Below, in pieces: positions 1 to 6,753 of a stretch of 10,186 nt of DNA (its first letter is position 1; every line of letters begins with the position of its first letter). The position numbers were made by a program, and so were the translations under genes. The stretch lies in NCBI GenBank assembly GCA_964562985.1, contig CAZLWE010000089.1:1-10186 (forward strand). The letters run 5' to 3'. Source of the DNA: SHLQ01 sp964562985. GTDB taxonomy: Bacteria > Actinomycetota > Acidimicrobiia > Acidimicrobiales > SHLQ01. Below the pieces are notes generated by a model, which was given only the letters and a program-made list of their open reading frames with translations, was not told the origin of the DNA and ran no database searches.

Positions 1-1745
1 TCAACCGGGGCAGGATCTACCGGGGCAGGATCGACGGGTGCTGGGTCAACGGGTGTCGGGTCAACGGGTGTCGGGTCAACGGGTGCTGGGTCTACCGGTG
101 CTGGGTCAACGGGTGCCGGGTCAACGGGCGCTGTGCAGTCGTAGTCGATGACTTGTCCGGCTGGGCGGACGCGTATGAAGTACGTGTCGTTTTGGTTGCC
201 GAGGGGGTCGTTGAGGAAGTCGCCGCCGTTGGTAACGGTGCCGATCCAGAAGCCATTTCGCAGGACGTTGATGGTGTTGTTGGGTATCGACCATTCGACG
301 GTGATGGCGCCGTCGGGGTTCACAACGACCTGGCAAACCGCTGGTGGTGCTGGATCTACCGGGGCTGGGTCTACCGGGGCAGGATCGACGGGTGCCGGGT
401 CTACCGGGGCAGGATCGACGGGTGCCGGGTCTACCGGGGCAGGATCGACGGGTGCCGGGTCTACCGGTGCGGGGTCGGCAACTCCGATCGAGCACCGCAG
501 ATCTGTGCGCCCGTTGTTGTGGAGACGCACTTCATAGAACGATTGCAATGGGGGATTAGGGTCGAAGAATTCTGTTTCTCCAAAGCCAATTGTGGTGATC
601 CACGCGCCGTTGCGGAGAATCGCAGGGAACCCAACGCCGTCCCATGTCAAGGTCACGCCCGTTGCGTCTTCGGTGCCGATGCAGGGCGCAGTTGGATCAA
701 AGTCTGGGCGCTCAATGACGATGGTCCCAGGGGGAGCCGCAGTGTCGCCCCCGAACAGCGAGGAATTGGCGAAATCGGCCATGGCTTGTTGCGTTGTCGG
801 GGAGCTATTGATTCGCCAGTCGCAGAAATTTCCATCGATTGTGTCGATGAGCGAGAAGTGGGAGACGGTCGTTATTTGGCTGTATTCAGGCGTCGCAAGA
901 AGCTCGAGGGCCTCTGCCAACCACTCCGCTTTTCGGTCGGGGTCTTGTGGGTCTTCTGCGGAACCCATCTCGGCGAGCATGAGCTGTTCGTCAGGGTGGT
1001 CGAGTCCCCACTCCACAAAGTCGCCGATGATCTGGTCAAGGCCTCGCCAAGGGATGTCGACGCGACGGCGACAGTCGTACCAGTTGTAGGCATCGGCAGC
1101 TGCAGCTTCCACCCACTCGTCTCCTGGATACCACCGGTCGGGGTGTCTACGGTCCTGCTCGCCGAGCTCGAATGCAAAGTCGGTCATGATCCAGGCGCGA
1201 CCGATCGGTTCGAGACCGCTGTCCGCCATGACGGTCATGAAGTTTCGCCAGGCAGCGATGAACTCCTGGTCGGTGCCGTGCACGATGTTTTCGACCGTTT
1301 CGGGTTCGTGGTTAAAGGTGAGCCATAGTTGGTCTTCGTATGGCTTCAACCGGTTCGCCCAGTCGACCATGTCGTCATGGAGGGGGTCGCCGGGTTGCGC
1401 TGCGGCGATATCGGCCCACGGGATGGGCCCAGCCGCCGTCTGCGGGTTGATGGAGAAGATTAGGTCTCGCCCGTTGAGCGCGACGCGGTCATCGGCGGTC
1501 GGGAAGTTGTCATCCCAGAGGGCGAACGTGCGGACGACGTCAACGGAACGTCCAAAGTCTTGTTCGGCTGCGATAAGAAGGTTCGCGTCATCGCCACGTA
1601 CCGCAATGCCCAGATCGATTGTTCGGTCGGCGTCTTGAGCCACTGCTGTGGCGATAGTCAGCCCTAAGACCGCACTAACGGCGGCCAGCAGTAGGGCTGA
1701 CAAAACGGCGGTTCGGGGCCATATGTTTCTCACAAATCGAAGCAC
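1..1745 (-). CDS. Secreted GH26-like glycoside hydrolase with DPAPV linkers, 3' end beyond window
   Basis: An exported polysaccharide hydrolase, read on the minus strand with no in-frame stop before the window edge; 581 residues are visible. Residues 1-37 form a signal peptide: basic n-region with R3, R6 and R11, a hydrophobic core rich in Leu/Ala/Val, and a likely cut after AVA36. The domain at about 38-335 resembles clan GH-A family 26. NHEPE (E147) fits the acid/base glutamate and AEMGSAE (E259) the nucleophile; the spacing of 112 is close to that in known GH26 mannanases. After it come two small beta modules (about 355-418 and 471-537), each bracketed by cysteines and sharing LRNGxWI, separated by DPAPV repeats. 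I chose GTG 1745 because a TATTAT hexamer lies 6 nt upstream (leaderless); GTG 1733 is the alternative. The substrate cannot be told; a beta-mannan or related glycan is inference. Family-level confidence is fairly good. Confidence 0.78.
   Translation of the reverse strand, partial: MLRFVRNIWPRTAVLSALLLAAVSAVLGLTIATAVAQDADRTIDLGIAVRGDDANLLIAAEQDFGRSVDVVRTFALWDDNFPTADDRVALNGRDLIFSINPQTAAGPIPWADIAAAQPGDPLHDDMVDWANRLKPYEDQLWLTFNHEPETVENIVHGTDQEFIAAWRNFMTVMADSGLEPIGRAWIMTDFAFELGEQDRRHPDRWYPGDEWVEAAAADAYNWYDCRRRVDIPWRGLDQIIGDFVEWGLDHPDEQLMLAEMGSAEDPQDPDRKAEWLAEALELLATPEYSQITTVSHFSLIDTIDGNFCDWRINSSPTTQQAMADFANSSLFGGDTAAPPGTIVIERPDFDPTAPCIGTEDATGVTLTWDGVGFPAILRNGAWITTIGFGETEFFDPNPPLQSFYEVRLHNNGRTDLRCSIGVADPAPVDPAPVDPAPVDPAPVDPAPVDPAPVDPAPVDPAPVDPAPPAVCQVVVNPDGAITVEWSIPNNTINVLRNGFWIGTVTNGGDFLNDPLGNQNDTYFIRVRPAGQVIDYDCTAPVDPAPVDPAPVDPAPVDPTPVDPTPVDPAPVDPAPVDPAPV
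3..122 (-). repeat. DPAPV-encoding 15-bp tandem repeat, second linker
   Basis: Eight consecutive 15-bp units encode DPAPV (two of them DPTPV) after the second cysteine-bracketed module of the glycoside hydrolase. The array reaches the window edge, so its full length is unknown. It encodes a stiff, acidic, proline-rich spacer of the kind that separates modules of secreted enzymes. What follows it, whether a further module, an anchor or the C-terminus, lies outside the window. Confidence 0.9.
342..476 (-). repeat. DPAPV-encoding tandem repeat, first linker, with 30-bp higher-order unit
   Basis: Eight 15-bp units encode DPAPV, followed by one DPAPP, linking the two small modules of the glycoside hydrolase. 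Synonymous codons alternate between units (GTA and GTC for Val, GAC and GAT for Asp), which creates a 30-bp higher-order period. Three 30-bp copies at 371-400, 401-430 and 431-460 are identical in DNA. This indicates recent expansion of a two-unit block by slippage or unequal recombination. Confidence 0.92.
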
Positions 1746-1757
1746 GTGCCCATAATA
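1746..1757 (-). promoter_or_regulatory. Putative -10 element of a leaderless promoter for the glycoside hydrolase gene
   Basis: On the minus strand TATTAT occupies 1757-1752, followed by six bases and then GTG at 1745. This is the spacing expected if transcription starts at the start codon, as is common in actinobacteria. No convincing -35 hexamer is seen (CTAAAG at 17-bp spacing), and there is no Shine-Dalgarno sequence before either candidate start. Confidence 0.5.
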
Positions 1758-1776
1758 ACTCGCAGAAAGTAGCGCT

Positions 1777-1796
1777 TTAGGGCTATTTTCCCCTAA
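1777..1796. promoter_or_regulatory. Inverted repeat between the divergent promoters
   Basis: TTAGGG and CCCTAA are perfect inverted arms separated by eight bases. The element covers the expected -35 region of the glycoside hydrolase promoter and lies just upstream of the dnaE2 promoter. It could be an operator for a dimeric regulator. The regulator cannot be named, and chance is possible for a 6-bp arm. Confidence 0.35.
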
Positions 1797-1811
1797 TCCG
1801 GCGTGTCTATG

Positions 1812-1825
1812 CGAACACATGTTCG
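1812..1825 (+). promoter_or_regulatory. LexA-binding SOS box upstream of dnaE2
   Basis: CGAACACATGTTCG matches the Gram-positive/actinobacterial LexA (DinR) consensus CGAAC-N4-GTTCG at every informative position and is nearly palindromic. It abuts the putative -10 hexamer TATAGT, so LexA bound here would block RNA polymerase. Damage-induced dnaE2 expression under LexA is known from mycobacteria and fits this site. Confidence 0.88.
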
Positions 1826-1831
1826 TATAGT
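1826..1831 (+). promoter_or_regulatory. Putative -10 element of a leaderless dnaE2 promoter
   Basis: TATAGT lies directly after the SOS box, with six bases (GAGTCG) between it and the ATG at 1838. There is no Shine-Dalgarno sequence. The layout implies a leaderless transcript starting at or near the ATG. The -35 region is weak, as far as can be judged at 16-18 bp spacing. Confidence 0.6.
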
Positions 1832-1837
1832 GAGTCG

Positions 1838-4800
1838 ATGGGGTTTCGGAATCCTCCCGTTTCGTGGTCCGAGTTGGAGAGGACACTTTCCGATAAAGCG
1901 CGATCTGGCACGGACGGTCGAGAAGACAACCCGATTCGAACCGGCGGTGATAGCCCTGCTTGGTCTCGAACCCGCGAGCCATATGAACCGCGTGAAGGCG
2001 TTGTTGGCAGCGTTGCTCGTCGTTCTCATGGAACCCCGTATGCCGAATTGCACTGTCACTCAAACTTCAGCTTTCTCGATGGGGCGTCAGGGCCCGAAAC
2101 GTTGGTCGAAGAGGCGGCCCGATTAGGGCTCCGCGCTCTCTCGCTTACCGACCGCAATGGCTTCTACGGCGTTGTTCGTTTTGCCGAAGCGGCAACGGCC
2201 TATGGGCTGGCGACGGTCTTTGGCGCCGAACTCAGCCTGACAGACCCACAACGCGAAGAGATCGGGTCTGCTGGTGACCTTGTGGTGCTAGCCCGAGGGC
2301 CGAAAGGGTATGCCCGTCTCAGTCGTGCGATCAGCGAAGGGCAGATGGCGGGGGAGAAGGGAGCACCCCGCTACTACCTCGACCGTCTAGCCGAGCTGAG
2401 CAACGACGAATGGGTCGTGATGACCGGAACTCAGCGCGGCCCGCTCAACATCGCACTGGAGGCAAAGGGTCCGATCGCTGCCCAACGGACACTCGACAAC
2501 CTGATTAATGCTTTTGGCAGACCGAACCTCGCTGTTGAACTGTGGGACCATGCCACTCCTTTGTGTTCGGTCCGAAACGATGCACTGGTCCGTCTTGGCT
2601 TGGAGCGAGATCTCGTACTCGTTGCAACAAACGACGTGCGATACGCCAACCACGCGCAACGCAAGCTCGCTACCGCACTGGCAGCCGTTGGTCATCGACG
2701 CTCTCTCGACGAACATGATGGGTGGCTTCCCGCAGCGGCTGCAGCACATTTGCGTTCGGGTGATGAACAGGCGAAGCGTTTCGAGCGCTATCCCGGGGTG
2801 CTCGCTGCGACGGTCGAGATAGCGCAACAGTGTGCCTTCGATCTACAGCTCGTGGCGCCGAGCTTGCCGCCGTACCCGTGCCCCGATCGTCATGATGAGA
2901 TGTCCTGGCTGCGTGAGCTCACCCGCCGCGGTGCGCACAAACGCTACGGGTCGCCGACCGATGAGATGGTCCCCGGCGCGTATTCCCAGTTAGATCGGGA
3001 GCTTGAGATGATCGATTCCCTGGGCTTCCCGGGATACTTCCTGATCGTTGCCGACATCGTTGCGTTCTGCGATCAGGCCAACATCTTGTGCCAAGGACGA
3101 GGCTCGGCAGCGAACTCTGCGGTGTGTTACGCCCTCGGTATCACCAATGCTGATGCGGTGGCGTTGGGATTACTATTCGAACGGTTTCTCTCCCCAGAAC
3201 GCCATGGCCCGCCCGACATCGATATCGACATCGAATCCGGTCGTCGCGAAGAGGTCATTCAGTACGTCTACAACCGGTACGGCCGAGAGCACGCAGCACA
3301 GGTGGCCAATGTCATCACTTATCGTTCCAAATCGGCTGTGCGCGATATGGCAAAGGCGTTGGGATACGCCACCGGCCAACAAGATGCATTCTCCAAGAAG
3401 CTCGATGGTTGGGCGACCCTGGGTGCCCAGCTCGATCAGTTTCCCATCGATGTGGCGGAGTTGGCTGGCGAACTCGAGCACGCACCTCGGCATCTCGGAA
3501 TCCATTCGGGCGGCATGGTGATATGTGATCGTCCGGTGGTTGAGGTGTGTCCGGTCGAATGGGCACGTATGGAGAACCGCAGTGTGTTGCAGTGGGACAA
3601 GGAGGATTGCGCCCGCACCGGGTTGGTCAAGTTCGACCTTCTCGGCCTCGGAATGCTGTCCGCGATTCGCTATGCCATCGATTTCATCGCCGAGGTTCAC
3701 GGTGTAGAACTCGATATGGCAACGATGCCCCAAGACCCTGAGGTGTACGACATGTTGTGTCGTGCCGACACGGTCGGTGTCTTTCAGATCGAGTCCCGGG
3801 CGCAGATGGCAACCTTGCCCCGCCTTAAGCCGCGCACCTTCTATGACCTCGTCGTCGAGATAGCGCTTATCCGCCCCGGGCCGATTCAGGGCGGCTCAGT
3901 ACATCCCTATATTCGGCGCCGCAACGGTAAGGAGCCGATCACGTATCTGCATCCGTTGCTGGAGAAGTCGCTTGCAAAGACGCTCGGCATCCCGCTCTTT
4001 CAAGAACAACTCATGCAGATGGCGATCGACATCGCAGGGTTCACCCCGGCCGAAGCCGACCAACTCCGACAGGCGATGGGAGCGAAACGAAGCCGCAAAC
4101 GCATGGAGGAACTCAAAGCCCGTCTGTATGCAGGTATGGCCGAACGCGGAGTCGTTGACGCAGTCGCCGACGAGATTTGGGAGAAGCTCGTCGCGTTTGC
4201 GAATTACGGGTTTCCCGAGTCGCACTCGGTGTCATTCGCGTACTTGGTGTACGCGTCATCGTGGCTCAAGCGGTATTTCCCGGCGGCCTTTTGTGCCGCG
4301 CTGCTGAACGCTCAGCCAATGGGCTTCTACTCGCCGCACACCCTGGTCGGCGATGCTCGTCGACACGGTGTTGAGGTGTTGACCCCTGACATCAACAAGT
4401 CCGGAGCGCAAGCGACTCTGGAGTGGGTAGACGGCGAACCCGAGGATCCGGCTTTCCGGCAAGGTGCTGGGGTGCACCATTCGAAGTGGGGTCATGGAGG
4501 GCCAGCGGTTCGGCTGGGGTTGGGTTCGATCCGTCACGTCGGTGAAGACCTCGCCGAGCGTCTCGACGAGGGGCGGCCGTGGGCATCGATCGAAGATGTG
4601 AAGCGACGCACGGGATGCTCGATCGAGGTACTTGAGGCGCTGGCTACCGCTGGGGTGTTCGGAGATCGACGGTCGGCACTTTGGGAAGCCGGTGCGGCAG
4701 CTCAAGCCTCCGATGCTCGCCTCCCAGGAATCCTTACCGGGGTCGATGCGCCACAGCTTCCCGGAATGACCGACCGTGAGATCGCCTTGGCCAACCTCTG

Positions 4801-5179
4801 GGCGACCGGGGTCGCTCCTGATGGACATCCGACTCGCTTCTATCGGGAAGACCTAGAACGGTTTGGTGTCATCGCATCAAACACGCTCGCAACGCAGGAT
4901 TCGGGTGAGCGGGTGATGGTGGCGGGAGTCGTCACCCACCGCCAACGTCCTGCGACCGCTTCGGGAACAACGTTCATCAACCTCGAAGACGAATACGGAC
5001 TCGTCAACGTCATCGTGTCCAAAGGATGCTGGCAACGTCACAAACAGGTTGCGCTGACGTCGATCGCGCTGATTGTTCGAGGCAAGGTCGAGAACGCGGA
5101 AGGGGTAACAAATCTCATCGCGGACAAGCTCGTCGAGTTCAGCGTTGCCGCGCCGATTATGTCTCGCGATTTCCGGTAA
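1838..5179 (+). CDS. dnaE2: Error-prone DNA polymerase DnaE2 (C-family)
   Basis: Translesion polymerase of the SOS response, 1113 residues, about the usual length for the family. The N-terminus (WSELERTLS around residues 10-17) is typical of actinobacterial DnaE2. A PHP domain follows, starting at the HCHS motif (H72, H74). The palm carries PDIDIDIE with candidate metal-binding D460 and D462, and the third acidic residue is D600 in KFDLLGL, matching D401, D403 and D555 of E. coli DnaE. FQIESRAQM, RPGPIQGG and FPESHSVSFAYLVY are further C-family blocks. An OB-fold lies at about 1024-1098 (VMVAGVVTHRQRPATASG), and there is no tau-binding tail as in replicative DnaE1. Oddities: LTDRNG has Arg106 where PHP domains often have a metal-binding His, and a short non-conserved stretch lies near 865-890. 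ATG 1838 is supported by the SOS box and the leaderless -10. In mycobacteria it works with ImuA' and ImuB; neither is in this window. Confidence 0.97.
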   Translation: MGFRNPPVSWSELERTLSDKARSGTDGREDNPIRTGGDSPAWSRTREPYEPREGVVGSVARRSHGTPYAELHCHSNFSFLDGASGPETLVEEAARLGLRALSLTDRNGFYGVVRFAEAATAYGLATVFGAELSLTDPQREEIGSAGDLVVLARGPKGYARLSRAISEGQMAGEKGAPRYYLDRLAELSNDEWVVMTGTQRGPLNIALEAKGPIAAQRTLDNLINAFGRPNLAVELWDHATPLCSVRNDALVRLGLERDLVLVATNDVRYANHAQRKLATALAAVGHRRSLDEHDGWLPAAAAAHLRSGDEQAKRFERYPGVLAATVEIAQQCAFDLQLVAPSLPPYPCPDRHDEMSWLRELTRRGAHKRYGSPTDEMVPGAYSQLDRELEMIDSLGFPGYFLIVADIVAFCDQANILCQGRGSAANSAVCYALGITNADAVALGLLFERFLSPERHGPPDIDIDIESGRREEVIQYVYNRYGREHAAQVANVITYRSKSAVRDMAKALGYATGQQDAFSKKLDGWATLGAQLDQFPIDVAELAGELEHAPRHLGIHSGGMVICDRPVVEVCPVEWARMENRSVLQWDKEDCARTGLVKFDLLGLGMLSAIRYAIDFIAEVHGVELDMATMPQDPEVYDMLCRADTVGVFQIESRAQMATLPRLKPRTFYDLVVEIALIRPGPIQGGSVHPYIRRRNGKEPITYLHPLLEKSLAKTLGIPLFQEQLMQMAIDIAGFTPAEADQLRQAMGAKRSRKRMEELKARLYAGMAERGVVDAVADEIWEKLVAFANYGFPESHSVSFAYLVYASSWLKRYFPAAFCAALLNAQPMGFYSPHTLVGDARRHGVEVLTPDINKSGAQATLEWVDGEPEDPAFRQGAGVHHSKWGHGGPAVRLGLGSIRHVGEDLAERLDEGRPWASIEDVKRRTGCSIEVLEALATAGVFGDRRSALWEAGAAAQASDARLPGILTGVDAPQLPGMTDREIALANLWATGVAPDGHPTRFYREDLERFGVIASNTLATQDSGERVMVAGVVTHRQRPATASGTTFINLEDEYGLVNVIVSKGCWQRHKQVALTSIALIVRGKVENAEGVTNLIADKLVEFSVAAPIMSRDFR

Positions 5180-5195
5180 TCGCCTACCGCCAGGT

Positions 5196-6155
5196 TTACG
5201 CTTCGCGGAAGATGAGTTCGGGGAACCGAATGCGCAGGTTTGAACCGAGCATCTCGACCGAGTGCGCTGGCACCTTCGCGCAGACCAACATGGCGTTCTT
5301 GCCACCAGAGATCGAGTTGAGCTCGATGGTCTTGGTGTTCGCACCGGTGATCTTGAGAAGCTTCGACAGTCCAGGGTCGTTGGCGGACATTTCCGGATGA
5401 ATCATCTGGACCTCGCCACTCGATTGGCCTCGCGTATCGCCAGACAAGTGCCAGGCTCCGCCGCCTCGACCGTTGAGATCTTGGAGCATCGAAACATCAG
5501 GAACTTGCGCTCCTTCGCTCATCATGCCCTCGTGCCACGTGCATCCGACCTTCTTGCGGCCTCGAACGCTATTGAAGGTTCGGTAGCCAGGAATTTCCCC
5601 ATTTGGTTCGGGGTCGTAGACAAAGATGACGTCCGTGCCGGCTGCGGCGATCGGAGCTGCGGCTGGTGCAGCGGCGGCTCCGCCAGCATCTGCGCTAGGA
5701 GCTGCGCCAGCGGCTGGGGCGGCTCCAGAGGCTTGGCCGCCGGTTGCTGCGAGCATTTCGGCTTCGGAAAGGCCGCGAAGGTCGGTGATGTTCACGCTGT
5801 GACGCTTCAGGACTTCAATCGTGAGTCCACCGATAGCGCGCTCTGAGGATTGTGCCCAGTTGCCTGAGTCGAGACGGAACTCGGTAACTCGCCACGGACG
5901 CAACGTGTAGTCAGCGCCTGTGGTCGGGTCGGGAGTCCAGTCGATCGCGGAGCTTGGAGGTGGAGGCACAGCAGGGATCGCCCAGCCGAGTCGGTTCAGT
6001 TCGACAAACAGCGGCGTAGGGACCTCAAGGCCCTCGAAGGACAAAATGACCTCCGGCGCGCGATTCGCGAAGGTGAAGATCAGTTCGGCCGACACACTCG
6101 GTGCGGTGGTCTCTTCATTTGCGTTCTGGATGTCAGTAGTTGGACGAGTTTCCAT
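5196..6155 (-). CDS. Unrecognised two-domain protein with Ala-rich linker
   Basis: I do not recognise this 319-residue protein. It has no signal peptide or membrane segment, so it is probably cytoplasmic. The N-terminal part (about 22-138) mixes strands and helices, contains WGWAIP-like aromatic/proline patches (LGWAIPAVPPPP, 57-68) and a TLRPWRVTEFRLD segment, and ends in a helix EAEMLAATGG. A low-complexity linker of Ala, Gly and Pro spans about 141-173. The C-terminal part (about 174-319) starts DVIFVYDPEPNGEIPGYRTF, carries only two cysteines (C205, C292), and ends in a strand-rich LRIRFPELIF segment. ATG 6155 is preferred because GGGGGGAA lies 3 nt upstream of it; the in-frame GTG at 6203 would add 16 polar residues. 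It converges with dnaE2, with 16 bp between stop codons, and diverges from the cupin gene. Codon use looks like that of its neighbours. Confidence 0.85.
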   Translation of the reverse strand: METRPTTDIQNANEETTAPSVSAELIFTFANRAPEVILSFEGLEVPTPLFVELNRLGWAIPAVPPPPSSAIDWTPDPTTGADYTLRPWRVTEFRLDSGNWAQSSERAIGGLTIEVLKRHSVNITDLRGLSEAEMLAATGGQASGAAPAAGAAPSADAGGAAAAPAAAPIAAAGTDVIFVYDPEPNGEIPGYRTFNSVRGRKKVGCTWHEGMMSEGAQVPDVSMLQDLNGRGGGAWHLSGDTRGQSSGEVQMIHPEMSANDPGLSKLLKITGANTKTIELNSISGGKNAMLVCAKVPAHSVEMLGSNLRIRFPELIFREA

Positions 6156-6344
6156 AGGTTCCCCCCGTCGACGGTTTTCTCTCTGTGGAGTTAGATCGGT
6201 CACAACCTGTATTAACTGAGTAATCCATTGGACGATTTGACGCTAATTGGGCGAGAAGTGTTGGGAGGACGAGAATCTCTCGCGCAGGGTGAGCTTTGGA
6301 GGATTTGGCCGGTGTGGCGTACGGTTACGAGCGGAGGAAACACC
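6156..6344. promoter_or_regulatory. Divergent intergenic region with probable promoters
   Basis: This 189-bp stretch separates the divergent unrecognised gene and the cupin gene, so it should hold promoters for both. A TANNNT hexamer (TACGGT) at 6320-6325 is a possible -10 for the cupin operon, with TTGGAG upstream as a poor -35. A 5-3-5 inverted repeat CGAGA-ATC-TCTCG lies at 6270-6282. GGAGGA at 6333-6338 is a good Shine-Dalgarno sequence for the ATG at 6345. On the minus strand GGGGGGAA at 6166-6159 serves the ATG at 6155. No SOS box is present. Confidence 0.45.
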
Positions 6345-6737
6345 ATGGTTGAACGACTGTCGAAACACCCGATACACCTCGGACTCGGGGCCACCGCTGT
6401 CGGTCAGCCCGAGTTCACCGGAGAGATGTCGTGGTACGAGGGGTACGGCCGACGCCACGGCGATGACGGGGTCGAAGGTCGCCTCGTATCTATGCACCGA
6501 TTCGACGGTCCATGGGACGTTTGGGAGATGCATCCAGAGGGTGCTGAAGTGGTGCTTTGCACCGAAGGTGAGATCACACTCGTACAGGAGATCGACGGGG
6601 AAGAAGTGCCGACGACACTGCACGCCGGCGAGTATGCGATCAACCCGCCGGGGGTGTGGCATACCGCTGACGTCTCCGCGATGGCATCGTGCGTGTTCAT
6701 CACCGCTGGGCTGGGAACACAACATCGCCCTCGCTAG
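6345..6737 (+). CDS. Small single-domain cupin protein
   Basis: A 130-residue cupin with a single beta-barrel domain, probably binding a metal ion. Motif 1 is E61-x-H63-x4-E68-x6-G75 (EMHPEGAE region), so the first of the two usual histidines is replaced by Glu. Motif 2 is G95-x5-P101-x-G103-x2-H106 (HAGEYAINPPGVWHTAD). H63, E68 and H106 are the likely metal ligands, with E61 possibly a fourth. The start is ATG 6345, decided by GGAGGA six bases upstream; the reading frame is open back to a TTG at 6228, but that extension has no cupin-like sequence. It lies 16 bp upstream of the fructosamine-kinase gene and probably shares its transcript. Substrate unknown: cupins include isomerases, dioxygenases and sugar-binding proteins, and this sequence alone does not decide. 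Confidence 0.88.
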   Translation: MVERLSKHPIHLGLGATAVGQPEFTGEMSWYEGYGRRHGDDGVEGRLVSMHRFDGPWDVWEMHPEGAEVVLCTEGEITLVQEIDGEEVPTTLHAGEYAINPPGVWHTADVSAMASCVFITAGLGTQHRPR

Positions 6738-6741
6738 GGCG
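6726..6741 (+). other. Hairpin spanning the cupin stop codon
   Basis: CGCCCT and AGGGCG form a perfect 6-bp stem with a CGCT tetraloop; the TAG stop lies in it. No U-tract follows, so it is not a standard intrinsic terminator. It sits 12 nt before the downstream ATG and could affect mRNA stability or translation of the kinase gene. Confidence 0.35.
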
Positions 6742-6753
6742 AGTTCACGAAAC

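Noticed and set aside
1..476. CRISPR-like regularly spaced repeats
   Set aside because: The repeats are directly contiguous with no unique spacers and encode DPAPV in the frame of the hydrolase.
153..1328. Long plus-strand open frame (391 codons) opposite the hydrolase gene
   Set aside because: It is antisense to the frame with a signal peptide, GH26-like motifs and modular repeats. It has no family motifs and partly reads the complement of the repeats.
1720..1722. ATG on the minus strand as start of the hydrolase
   Set aside because: It is out of frame with the downstream coding sequence; the frame that continues into the enzyme reads ATA-TGG here, so GTG 1745 or 1733 is the start.
5174..5189. 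Stem CGGTA/TACCG between the convergent stops as a bidirectional terminator
   Set aside because: Only 5 bp, overlaps the dnaE2 stop, and no convincing U-tract on either strand; too weak to call.
6156..6203. GTG 6203 as start of the unrecognised minus-strand gene
   Set aside because: The added 16 residues are low in information and the G-rich ribosome-binding site points to ATG 6155. Not fully excluded.
6247..6753. In-frame upstream extension of the fructosamine-kinase gene
   Set aside because: It overlaps the cupin gene in another frame and is Arg/Ser-rich without family similarity. The kinase N-terminus begins naturally at ATG 6754.
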